In this document: positions 17,122-24,250 of the stretch, in pieces
Layout: each line of letters opens with the position of its first letter
Numbering within the stretch: position 1 is the stretch's first letter
Source of the DNA: an uncultured Clostridia bacterium
GTDB taxonomy: Bacteria > Bacillota > Clostridia > UMGS1810
Direction of reading: 5' to 3'
Length of the DNA stretch: 24,571 bases
Assembly (NCBI GenBank): GCA_937959315.1
Contig: CALGRC010000090.1
Location: 1 to 24,571 of the forward strand
Made by a program: the position numbers and the translations under genes
Notes under the pieces: generated by a model
Told to the model about the DNA's origin: nothing
Databases searched by the model: none
Seen by the model: only the letters and a program-made list of their open reading frames with translations

Positions 17122-17176
17122 GGCCGTTCCTCCGTTTTATTTTTATTGGCGTTTGACGCCGGATATGAGATAGCGG

Positions 17177-17232
17177 CTGTCCGTTTCTGAACAGCAATCT
17201 ATGGTAAACCATGCTGTAAATTGTTTGGACAG
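17177..17232 (-). repeat. Nested three-tier inverted repeat between S-component and isomerase genes
   Basis: Three pairs of complementary arms are nested: CTGTCC/GGACAG (17177-17182, 17227-17232), ACAGC/GCTGT (17191-17195, 17213-17217) and ATGGT/ACCAT (17201-17205, 17208-17212). As RNA on the minus strand it folds as an interrupted hairpin starting 3 bases after the upstream stop codon. No T-run follows, so it is not a standard terminator. A second small hairpin (GGCGT-ACGCC, 17148-17160) lies between it and the isomerase ribosome site. Confidence 0.5.
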
Positions 17233-17234
17233 GG

Positions 17235-17762
17235 TTACACATGCTGGTTCCCTGCCGCATGGTATCCGGCACGCTCTAAAAGTTTGACAATGGCCGGAAT
17301 AAAAATAAGCTGGATGAGAATGCCTGGCAGCGCGACTGCAAAGGATGCTGACAAAAATGCACCAAGCCCATAGGCTTTCCCAGCCATTCCCAGCAATATG
17401 GCATTGGCGCAGCCAGATACCGCCCGCCCGGCCAGCATAGCGGAGATAAGCGACGGATAAATGCCCCATTTGCCGTACAGCAGCCCTGAAACAGCGCCGT
17501 AGCAGGCCAGTTCCAGGCACATAGCCAGCCCGGTCGGATAAAGGGCCGGCATGCCGGTCAGCAGGGATGACAGCAGCGGTACTACAATACCGCATAAAAC
17601 GCCATATTGCCAGCCGCACAGCAGCCCGCACAGCAAAATAGGGATATGCATGGGCAAAAATGCAGGGCCGGCGCCGCCGAACATGTGAAAGACGGTAGGG
17701 AGCAGCAGCCCCAGTGCGGTGCACAGGGCGGCAGTTACCAATTGTTTTGTATGGTTTTTCAT
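17235..17762 (-). CDS. ECF-type transporter S component (substrate-specific membrane protein)
   Basis: 175-residue membrane protein, the usual size for S components of energy-coupling factor vitamin transporters. I choose ATG at 17762 because GAGGAAG lies upstream at 6-base spacing; the frame extends to 17816 but without a ribosome site and into the previous gene. About six membrane segments are visible. The segments FLPMHIPILLCGLLCG, YGVLCGIVVPLLSSLLTGMP and ELACYGAVSGLLYG match the ECF_trnsprt (PF12822-like) pattern. No EcfA or EcfT gene is present, so it would be a group II S component that shares a module encoded elsewhere. The ligand is not evident. It lies 47 bp after the MFS gene on the same strand and ahead of a sugar isomerase-like gene. 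Confidence 0.8.
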   Translation of the reverse strand: MKNHTKQLVTAALCTALGLLLPTVFHMFGGAGPAFLPMHIPILLCGLLCGWQYGVLCGIVVPLLSSLLTGMPALYPTGLAMCLELACYGAVSGLLYGKWGIYPSLISAMLAGRAVSGCANAILLGMAGKAYGLGAFLSASFAVALPGILIQLIFIPAIVKLLERAGYHAAGNQHV

Positions 17763-17809
17763 CGGTTCTTCCTCATTTCCTTGATGGTTCTGTATGTAAA
17801 ACGGCTGAT

Positions 17810-19009
17810 TTAACATGTGCCGTCCTTTTTATGCCGCATTTTAAGAAGCAGGATGGTAACAGACAGCAGCAGCGGGAAAATGGCCCCTGCGGATAATCCT
17901 GCCCGCAATGCCAAATCTGGGCGGGATACGGCCGTGATATCCGATAGGAACCCTGTCAGCCAGGGCCCCGCCGAGCATCCCAAATCGCCAAACAGCGCCA
18001 AAAAGGCAAATAACGCGGCGCCGCCCATGGGAAAAGCCGCGGCGGACAATGAGACGGTACCCGGCCACATCAGGCTGACCGCCAGCCCGGTCAGCGCACA
18101 GGCCGCCAGCGAAATCGTTGGGTGTGGGAAAAATGCTGCAGCCAGGTAGCACACCACCGCAAACAGCGCGCATAAAAGCAGGATATTATCCAGTTTCCAC
18201 TTTGCGCCGCATATCCCGAACCCGGTGCGCCCAATCCCCATAAAGACGGCAAACAGGCAGGGCCCGGCAATGTCGCCCAGCACCTTGTTGACCCCTAGTG
18301 CTGATTCGGCAAATAGGGACGACCACTGGGACATAGCCTGTTCTGCTGCACCTGCGCACAGCATAACCAGCAAAAACAGCCAAAGCATACGGTTTTTGAG
18401 CAATTCCCGCAGCGGGGTACGGTGTTTGTCTGCTATGGTGGGTGCAAGCGGCACCCGGCAGAAGCGGTATAGGTTATACAACGGCAGGATGGCCCAGGCA
18501 AGCGGAAGCCATTGCCACCGGGCATGTCCAATGGCAGCCAGCGCACAGGTGGACAGCAGCACCACCGCCGCCTGCCCCCAGCTGTATGCACCGTGTACCA
18601 GCGCCATAGAACTTTGTTTATTTTCCGTTGGCAATGAATTGGCAATGGGGCTCACAATTACTTCGGCAAGCCCGCCGCCGATGGCGTATACCACCACTGG
18701 CAGGCAAAGGGCAAAAAACTGCCCGGGCCAGATGGAAGGGCAGGCAGCAAGCAATATAAAGCCCAGCGCTGAACTTGCGCATGAACCAATGGCGGCTGCC
18801 CGGTAACCGATGGTATCCACTGCTTTGACAGCCAGTGCATCTACAATTAGCTGGGTTAAAAAGTTGATAAGCGACAGCGCGCCGATTTGCTGGTAGGACA
18901 ATCCAAATTCACTTTGGAAAATGACAAATAGAATGGGCGCCAGGTTGACGACTGCGGCTTGGGTGACATTTGCCAGGTAGCAAGAGCGCATGGTTTGCCG
19001 GTGGGTCAT
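17810..19009 (-). CDS. MFS transporter (sugar/fucose-permease-like)
   Basis: Major facilitator permease, 399 residues, with about twelve hydrophobic segments. ATG at 19009 has AGGAGAG at 8-base spacing on the minus strand. After a short cytoplasmic start come LANVTQAAVVNLAPILFVIF, FGLSYQQIGALSLINFLTQL (a typical MFS loop 1-2 context), YAIGGGLAEVIVSPIANSLP, and a central cytoplasmic loop around HRTPLRELLKNRMLW. The second half has GIGRTGFGICG, the loop 8-9 echo of the family signature. The closest resemblance I can name is the fucose/hexose-permease-like group; substrate not determined. It is the first gene of a three-gene operon behind a near-consensus promoter at 19045-19073. The next gene, an ECF S component, makes this a mixed transport operon. 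Confidence 0.88.
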   Translation of the reverse strand: MTHRQTMRSCYLANVTQAAVVNLAPILFVIFQSEFGLSYQQIGALSLINFLTQLIVDALAVKAVDTIGYRAAAIGSCASSALGFILLAACPSIWPGQFFALCLPVVVYAIGGGLAEVIVSPIANSLPTENKQSSMALVHGAYSWGQAAVVLLSTCALAAIGHARWQWLPLAWAILPLYNLYRFCRVPLAPTIADKHRTPLRELLKNRMLWLFLLVMLCAGAAEQAMSQWSSLFAESALGVNKVLGDIAGPCLFAVFMGIGRTGFGICGAKWKLDNILLLCALFAVVCYLAAAFFPHPTISLAACALTGLAVSLMWPGTVSLSAAAFPMGGAALFAFLALFGDLGCSAGPWLTGFLSDITAVSRPDLALRAGLSAGAIFPLLLSVTILLLKMRHKKDGTC

Positions 19010-19044
19010 AAAAGTGTCTCTCCTATGGATAAAATTTCATCTTT

Positions 19045-19073
19045 AGTATACCTGATTTGTGCGGAAATGGCAA
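19045..19073 (-). promoter_or_regulatory. Near-consensus sigma-A promoter for the MFS operon
   Basis: On the minus strand TTGCCA (19073-19068), 17-base spacer, TATACT (19050-19045). Each box has one mismatch from consensus and spacing is ideal. Expected start near 19038, leaving a leader of about 28 bases with AGGAGAG. It starts only about 18 bases after the deacetylase gene, with no clear terminator between. Confidence 0.75.
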
Positions 19074-19091
19074 GAGGGAAACAGATGTGTT

Positions 19092-19973
19092 TTATTGTGT
19101 TTTGAAAATCCCTTTAAAATAGCTTTCAGCCGTGTCCCCACTGGGGCGGTTGTTGCGTTTGAGCATATACAGGCATTCGGGATCTCCCCGCCGGATGGTA
19201 TTGATCCCTGCTTCGCATGATAGGCTGGCGCGGTAGCCCAGCTCTTTGATCACAGGGTAAGAATCGTATGAAACGCTGCCAAACGGATAGGTAAATGCAG
19301 TGGGGGCAACGCCGGTGTTGGCGCGCAGCAGGTCGTCCGCGCGCTTTAAATCAGTGCGCAGCGCTTCCTGGTACTGCTGGGTGCTTTCGCCTTTCATTTT
19401 ATGGGCGCCGCTGCGTTTGCCGCTGCTTGCATGCATATCATACGAGTGGTTTTGCAGCTCTACCAGGCCGGACTGTACCATTTCCTGCGCCATTGGCCAT
19501 GTAATATGTGTATAATAAGCGTTATGTTCCCCTTTTTCAGTATAGATCTGGCTGTATTTTGCAATGGGCGACAGCACAATTTTGATATTGAGTTCTTTGA
19601 TGATGGGGAACACATATAGGTAATTGTTGTAGTAGCCGTCGTCAAAGGTAACCATGATGGGCTTTTCGGGCAGGTCCGCCTGGTTATCCACATAGGCAAT
19701 CAAATCGGCGATATGGACGGTTTGGTAGCCCTGCTCAAGCAGATAGCGCATATCTTTTTCAAACTGATCCGGTGTGACGACAAATTTCCCCGAGCGGCTG
19801 CTGTCTTTGAGTATGGCGTGGTACATGATCACTGGGAGCGTCCGTTCTTCTTCATTCAGGGCGGCGCGGATGGTAGATTCGTGCGTTTTAAGTTCCATGC
19901 CACCTAGGCAATAGCCGGCTGCTACGATGATAAGCAGCAGCAGTACCAGCCGGTATGCGGCTTTGTGTCCCAT
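19092..19973 (-). CDS. Polysaccharide deacetylase family protein, membrane anchored
   Basis: 293-residue NodB-type deacetylase. ATG at 19973 has AGGAGGAG 7 bases upstream; the longer frame to 20027 overlaps the previous gene and lacks a site. Residues 5-24 are an N-terminal membrane anchor (YRLVLLLLIIVAAGYCLGG). The catalytic motifs are present: TFDDG (D111, D112) as motif 1, HSYDMH (H176, H181) as the metal-binding His motif in the longer-spaced form I recall from clostridial proteins, and TYPFG as motif 3. LPVIMYHAI near residue 50 is also typical. It should act outside the membrane, removing N-acetyl (or O-acetyl) groups from peptidoglycan or another cell-wall glycan. It follows the M23 peptidase by 4 bp, so the two are translationally coupled and probably act on the same wall material. 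Confidence 0.92.
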   Translation of the reverse strand: MGHKAAYRLVLLLLIIVAAGYCLGGMELKTHESTIRAALNEEERTLPVIMYHAILKDSSRSGKFVVTPDQFEKDMRYLLEQGYQTVHIADLIAYVDNQADLPEKPIMVTFDDGYYNNYLYVFPIIKELNIKIVLSPIAKYSQIYTEKGEHNAYYTHITWPMAQEMVQSGLVELQNHSYDMHASSGKRSGAHKMKGESTQQYQEALRTDLKRADDLLRANTGVAPTAFTYPFGSVSYDSYPVIKELGYRASLSCEAGINTIRRGDPECLYMLKRNNRPSGDTAESYFKGIFKTQ

Positions 19974-19977
19974 GTCC

Positions 19978-21126
19978 TCACTCCTCCTGCGGCGATTGCC
20001 CCGCTGTCCCAAGTTCTGCAAATCCAAACTGCCGGTAATATTCTTTGGTTTCCGGCACTTTATAGACGGTAGATTTGTTTTTTTGCAGGAAATTCACGAT
20101 TTCATAGCAGTCAATCCAGATTTCATTGTTGCCTTCTTTTTGCGATTCGTCAAAAATAAGCTGGATACCGAAATGCAGGTGCGGGACGTTGATATTATTG
20201 ACGTTTTCCTTGGTGGAATAGCCCGTCATGCCAAGATATCCGATAACGTCGCCGGCCTGGACCATACTGCCTTCCTGCAGGTCGGCGTGGTAGGGGCGGT
20301 CTTTGCGCAGGTGGGCATAGTAATAGTACCGTTTGTTGTCCAGGCTGCGGATGCCAATGCGCCAGCCGCCGTACTGGTTCCAGCCCAGGGCCTCGACAAT
20401 GCCCGATTCCACTGCAATGATGGGTGTGCCGATATTGCCCATCAAGTCGTTGCCCAAATGCTTGCGCGCAAAGCCGTAGGAGCGTTTGTTGCCAAAATCG
20501 TCGTAGTGGCCGAAATCGTAGCCGCGTGCAATGGGGGAAAAGGCCTTGAGCCCGTATACGGTTTTCCATGCCTTTTGGCCGCTGTTTTCGTCGGGTATAT
20601 ATTCTACTTTATAGTCCCCGAGCATGCCGCCCAGCACGGCGGTAAATGCCTCTTGATAGTAGGGAAAGTATTTCATGTCCTTGGTCAGATCTTCCATGGA
20701 TTGCCCGGCGTTTAATTTTTCCACTAACGCGGCCATATCCGCAGATTTATATTGCTTAAAATCGTTGCCGTACCGGGTGGCAAGATAGGCCAGAAGGTCA
20801 ATCCAGCTTATGGGGCGGTCGCTTCCGTGGCTGTCGATATCGTATTTCATGGCTTGGCTCATGGCCTCGGCGGTGATGTTAAAATCCACCCATTTAATAA
20901 AGTCCTTTTTATCTTCCGGCGGCTGCTGTGCAGTATCCGGTGATTCGTTTTGCTCGTCCTGGCCGGCGGCGCCCTCCTGCTGCACAGACTCTGGCTCCGG
21001 GTCTGCCGCCGCAGGGCTGGATAAGGTGGTATAACAAAGGAAGGCCGCCGCCGCGAGCAGGCAAAGGCACACGGCCGCGGCAATGAGCTGTTTGAGGTGG
21101 AACACATAGAACAATCCAATCACCAC
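19978..21126 (-). CDS. M23 family metallopeptidase (LytM/SpoIIQ-like), membrane anchored
   Basis: 382-residue zinc peptidase expected to cleave peptidoglycan cross-bridges outside the membrane. Residues 11-35 form an N-terminal membrane segment, followed by an acidic low-complexity linker (about 39-75), a helical region (75-190), and the LytM domain (about 195-325). The zinc ligands H223 and D227 (HLGND) and H318 (PHLHFG) and the catalytic His pair (H272 in YYAHL, H316) are all present, so the enzyme should be active. The start is uncertain: GTG at 21126 is the longest choice but has no good ribosome site; TTG at 21114 sits behind GGTGAT. It is the first gene of a two-gene operon with the deacetylase, divergent from the secDF pair. 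Confidence 0.9.
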   Translation of the reverse strand: MVIGLFYVFHLKQLIAAAVCLCLLAAAAFLCYTTLSSPAAADPEPESVQQEGAAGQDEQNESPDTAQQPPEDKKDFIKWVDFNITAEAMSQAMKYDIDSHGSDRPISWIDLLAYLATRYGNDFKQYKSADMAALVEKLNAGQSMEDLTKDMKYFPYYQEAFTAVLGGMLGDYKVEYIPDENSGQKAWKTVYGLKAFSPIARGYDFGHYDDFGNKRSYGFARKHLGNDLMGNIGTPIIAVESGIVEALGWNQYGGWRIGIRSLDNKRYYYYAHLRKDRPYHADLQEGSMVQAGDVIGYLGMTGYSTKENVNNINVPHLHFGIQLIFDESQKEGNNEIWIDCYEIVNFLQKNKSTVYKVPETKEYYRQFGFAELGTAGQSPQEE

Positions 21127-21221
21127 GCATTGATAGAATGTACGTAATGCTATATGTATGCGCGGGGCCGGGTGATTATGAGGTGCTTTTGTGCATTTCG
21201 GGACGGATTTTGGAAGTTTTC

Positions 21222-21243
21222 TTTACAGGATGTTTACAGGATG
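21222..21243 (+). repeat. Tandem 11-bp direct repeat over a -35 box
   Basis: TTTACAGGATG occurs twice head to tail (21222-21232 and 21233-21243). Both copies contain TTTACA; only the second is at the right distance from the -10. It may be a simple slippage duplication or a tandem regulator site. Confidence 0.6.
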
Positions 21244-21261
21244 GAAAAAATGTGATATGAT
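21233..21261 (+). promoter_or_regulatory. Sigma-A promoter of the small membrane protein/secDF operon
   Basis: TTTACA (21233-21238), 17-base spacer, TATGAT (21256-21261). Expected transcription start near 21268, giving a leader of about 23 bases with GGGAGGTGA before the ATG at 21291. Confidence 0.7.
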
Positions 21262-21290
21262 AATACCTATTGAAATGGGAGGTGACAGGG

Positions 21291-21680
21291 ATGCAGATGA
21301 AACAATATTGGCGGCTGCTGGCAGTGCTGCTGGCCGTCTTTGTTTTGGTGTCCCTGTGCCTGCCGGCAGCTGCATGGCCAGACGGCGTGTCGCCCGGCTT
21401 TTTGCAGTCGGAGTTTATGGCGGTGCCCGCTTACTGTTCTGCAGACAGGCTGGAGCTGCGGGCGGCCCAGGACGGCTGTCAGCCAGTGTTCCTGCGTCAG
21501 GCTGCCATACTTGGGCTTGGTTTGGATATGCTTGAAAGCACGCAGACGGCAGCCTGGTGGAAGGATTTGCTGCTGTATGTGGTGGCTCTGGCGGCGCTGT
21601 TTGTTATTGTGTACGTCCATAAAAAGGATGGACGGAAACGTGCATCTTTTCTAGTTGCAGAAATCCAATATTATAAATAG
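21291..21680 (+). CDS. Small two-membrane-segment protein of unknown function, upstream of secDF
   Basis: I do not recognise this 129-residue protein. ATG at 21291 has GGGAGGTGA (21277-21285) upstream; ATG at 21297 is an alternative. Residues about 5-28 are a hydrophobic segment ending in LPAAAW, which could be a signal peptide cleaved at PAAA or a membrane anchor. A short external stretch follows with two cysteines (in AYCSAD and DGCQP) that could form a disulfide. A second membrane segment (about 90-110, LLLYVVALAALFVIVYV) and a basic tail (HKKDGRKR) indicate the C-terminus stays in the cytoplasm. Its stop overlaps the ribosome site of secDF, 11 bp before that start, so the two share a transcript and may be coupled. 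A role in Sec translocation is inference from position only. Confidence 0.75.
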   Translation: MQMKQYWRLLAVLLAVFVLVSLCLPAAAWPDGVSPGFLQSEFMAVPAYCSADRLELRAAQDGCQPVFLRQAAILGLGLDMLESTQTAAWWKDLLLYVVALAALFVIVYVHKKDGRKRASFLVAEIQYYK

Positions 21681-21691
21681 GGGGTTACGTT

Positions 21692-23851
21692 TTGAATCGA
21701 AAGATTACGTTTTTTGTTGTAGCGGTCATCATTGCCGCAGTTGCTTGCCTTTCTGCATTTGGCTTAGGGCCAATCAACAGTGCGGCGGATATCCGGTTTG
21801 GCATTGATATCCGTGGCGGTGTGGAAGCGACGTTTGTACCAAAAGATTTGGACCGTGCGCCGACTGACGAGGAGCTGGAATCTGCGCGGGCTATCATTGA
21901 AACCCGGATGGACAGCCAGAATATTTTGGACCGCGAGGTTACCATTGACAAAGAGGGCGGCGGTATCATTGTACGCTTCCCGTGGAAATCGGATGAAACC
22001 AGCTTCAATCCGGAAGAAGCCATTGCAGAGCTTGGTGAAATGGCGCGTCTGACCTTCCGGGACGAGCAGGGGACCGTGCTGCTGGAGGGAAGTGATATCA
22101 AGAGCAGTTCCGCGGTTGTACAGCAGGGCCAGCCGATGGTGCAGCTGGAATTCTCGCCGGAGGGCGCGCAGAAATTTGCCGATGCAACCGGCCAGCTGGT
22201 CGGCCAGCGGATGTCCATTTATATGGATGAGACCATGATTTCCAGCCCGACGGTCAACGAGCAGATTACCGGCGGCAGTGCGGTGATTGAAAACATCGGT
22301 TCTCAGGAAGAAGCGGTGGATTTGGCAAATAAGATCAATTCGGGCGCCTTGCCGTTTGCGCTGGAGACCAAAAACTTCACCTCCAACAGCCCGACCATGG
22401 GCGCTGGCGCATTGCAGATTATGATGCTGGCCGGTTTGATTGCCTTCATCCTGATTTTGCTGTTTATGATCATCCGGTACCGCCTGGCCGGTTTTGTCAG
22501 TTGCATTGCGCTGGTTTTGCAGCTTGCAGGGCAGATTTTGTTTATTTCCATCCCGCAGATTACGCTGACGCTGCCCGGTATTGCCGGCGTCATCCTATCG
22601 CTGGGGATGGGCGTTGACGCAAACGTCATTATATCCGAACGTATCAGCGAAGAGCTGCGCCATGGCGCAACGGTGCGCGGCGCTATCAAGAGCGGCTACC
22701 ACCGGGCGTTTTCATCGGTGCTGGACGGCAACCTGACCACAGCCATTGTCGCTATCATCCTGATGATCTTTGGATCGGGCACCATGTTCTCGTTCGGCTA
22801 TACGCTTTTGGCAGGTATCATTTTGAATTTTGTGGCCGGCGTGCTGTCTACCAGGCTCATGCTGACATCCCTGGCGCAGTTTAAAGCCTTCCAGAATAAC
22901 CGCTGGTTCTATGTAGGGAAAGACAAACGCACCATGCAGTTTTTCCAGAAACGGTATATTACGTTTATCGTGTCAGCCTGTATTATGGTGGTCGGTATCA
23001 TCAGCTGCCTGGCTGGCAGCGTGACGCTGGATACCCAGTTTAAGGGCGGCGCGGTCATCAAATATTCCTTTAGCGGGGAAATAGACGCAAATGCCGCTGC
23101 GAATGCAGTTTCCGAGGTGGTAGACCGTCCGGTTTCGGCACAGGTGACCAATGATGTTGGCACCGGCGAGCAGCGGCTGGTGCTCACCTTTGCAGGAAAT
23201 ACCGGATTGACGCCTGACCAGCAGGCAGCGGTTACCCAAAAGCTGGCCGAAACCAACGCACAAGCCAATTTTGAGCTGAATGAATCGCTGATGGTAGAAC
23301 CGTATATTGGCCAGCGTGCCTTGAACCGGTCTATTTTGGCAGTTGTTTTGGCGTTTGTGCTCATTGTGATTTATGTGGCCTTCCGCTTCCGGAAGATTGG
23401 CGGCTGGTCGGCTGGTGTGATGGCGCTGGTTGCGCTGATACACGACGTACTGGTGGTATTTTTTACATTCGCACTGCTGCGTATCCCACTGGGGGATTCG
23501 TTTATCGCGGTTGTGCTGACGATTATTGGGTATTCCATCAACGATACCATTGTCATCTATGACCGTATGCGGGAAAACAAACGGCTTAATCCCAAGTGGG
23601 ATGTGGTGGAGCTTGTCAACAACAGTATTTCCTCTACCATGATGCGTTCGGTCAATACCGCGCTGACCACTGTTATTTGTTCGCTTTTGATGTTTGCGTT
23701 TGCACTGGCTTATGGCATTGATTCTATCCGCACCTTTGCGTTGCCCATGACCATCGGCCTGATTTCCGGCTGTTATTCTACCATTTGCATTGCAGGCCCG
23801 CTGTGGGCGATGTGGCAGCGGTTTAAGGCAAACCGGAAAAAAGCGGCTTAA
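21692..23851 (+). CDS. secDF: Fused protein translocase subunit SecDF
   Basis: Single 719-residue SecD-SecF fusion that uses the ion gradient to help pull secreted proteins across the membrane. The start appears to be TTG at 21692, with AGGGGG (21679-21684) 7 bases upstream and no nearby ATG. SecD half: first membrane segment (about 5-27), then FGIDIRGGVEATF, the P1 external domain, and GMGVDANVIISERI with conserved D309. SecF half begins near residue 410 with a membrane segment, LDTQFKGGAVIKYSF, and GYSINDTIVIYDRMREN (D618) followed by MMRSVNTALTT (R652). The 34-residue spacing D618 to R652 equals that of the D637/R671 pair used for proton transport in Thermus SecDF. The P1 region is shorter than in E. 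coli SecD, as usual in Firmicutes. It is followed by a strong terminator. Confidence 0.97.
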   Translation: MNRKITFFVVAVIIAAVACLSAFGLGPINSAADIRFGIDIRGGVEATFVPKDLDRAPTDEELESARAIIETRMDSQNILDREVTIDKEGGGIIVRFPWKSDETSFNPEEAIAELGEMARLTFRDEQGTVLLEGSDIKSSSAVVQQGQPMVQLEFSPEGAQKFADATGQLVGQRMSIYMDETMISSPTVNEQITGGSAVIENIGSQEEAVDLANKINSGALPFALETKNFTSNSPTMGAGALQIMMLAGLIAFILILLFMIIRYRLAGFVSCIALVLQLAGQILFISIPQITLTLPGIAGVILSLGMGVDANVIISERISEELRHGATVRGAIKSGYHRAFSSVLDGNLTTAIVAIILMIFGSGTMFSFGYTLLAGIILNFVAGVLSTRLMLTSLAQFKAFQNNRWFYVGKDKRTMQFFQKRYITFIVSACIMVVGIISCLAGSVTLDTQFKGGAVIKYSFSGEIDANAAANAVSEVVDRPVSAQVTNDVGTGEQRLVLTFAGNTGLTPDQQAAVTQKLAETNAQANFELNESLMVEPYIGQRALNRSILAVVLAFVLIVIYVAFRFRKIGGWSAGVMALVALIHDVLVVFFTFALLRIPLGDSFIAVVLTIIGYSINDTIVIYDRMRENKRLNPKWDVVELVNNSISSTMMRSVNTALTTVICSLLMFAFALAYGIDSIRTFALPMTIGLISGCYSTICIAGPLWAMWQRFKANRKKAA

Positions 23852-23862
23852 TGGTTTTTGTA

Positions 23863-23902
23863 AAAAAAGGATACGGGTTAATATTTACCCGTATCCTTTT
23901 TT
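23863..23902. terminator. Strong bidirectional Rho-independent terminator
   Basis: A 16-bp perfect stem (23863-23878 with 23887-23902) around an 8-base loop has GGATACGGGT as core, flanked by an A-run on the left and a T-run on the right. It can therefore end secDF on the + strand and the NUDIX remnant transcript on the - strand. Confidence 0.92.
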
Positions 23903-23927
23903 ATTTTGTGCAGGCTGCAAGGGGTTG

Positions 23928-24227
23928 TCATTCAAACTGTGTCTTCCAGTTTTCGTGTTCATAGGCGTCAAAACACATCAATATTTGTTCCCTGGTAGTT
24001 TTCTCTGCTGCAAGGGTATTTGGCAGTTCTTCCCGCCCAAAGTATGCAATGCCCGTTGTTTCAATGTTTTCTACAAATGCGCCGCTGATTGCGCGGCACA
24101 GGATGAATATTTTGATAACTCCATACGCGTAATTGCGCACGTTGTGTTTCCGCCAGTCTTGTACGGCAATGAGCCGATCGGGCAAAACGTCCAAGCCCGT
24201 TTCTTCTTTGGCTTCTTTGATATTCAT
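23928..24227 (-). pseudogene. N-terminally truncated NUDIX hydrolase remnant
   Basis: The 99 residues correspond to the C-terminal half of Firmicute ADP-ribose pyrophosphatase-like NUDIX proteins of about 200 residues: IKEAKEETGLDV is the second half of the NUDIX box, followed by LIAVQDWRKHN, YAYGVIKIFILC and NIETTGIAYFGREELP, all family-typical. The N-terminal domain and the first half of the box (the GG and GES-like part) are missing, and an in-frame TGA lies at 24242-24240, five codons before the ATG. The ATG at 24227 has GAAAGGG at 7-base spacing, so a short protein might still be made, but without the full box it should not hydrolyse nucleotide diphosphates. The upstream DNA encodes the end of an unrelated VWA-like gene, which suggests a deletion or rearrangement joined them near 24230-24245. 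Confidence 0.72.
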
Positions 24228-24250
24228 AACATGACCCTTTCAGCGGAGAT

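Noticed and set aside
17148..17160. GGCGT-ACGCC hairpin as terminator of the S-component transcript
   Set aside because: On the minus strand it is followed by A-rich rather than T-rich sequence, and the isomerase ribosome site follows directly.
17143..17724. 193-residue minus-strand frame overlapping the S-component gene
   Set aside because: It is the +1 shadow of the S component, Arg-rich, and runs into the spacer; the alternative frame has clear membrane segments and a ribosome site.
19927..20715. 262-residue plus-strand frame
   Set aside because: Antisense to the M23 peptidase, whose zinc ligands are all present in the opposite frame.
21127..21232. Promoter for the M23/deacetylase operon
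   Set aside because: Several weak -10-like sequences exist on the minus strand but none has an acceptable -35 at 16-18 bp, so no call was made.
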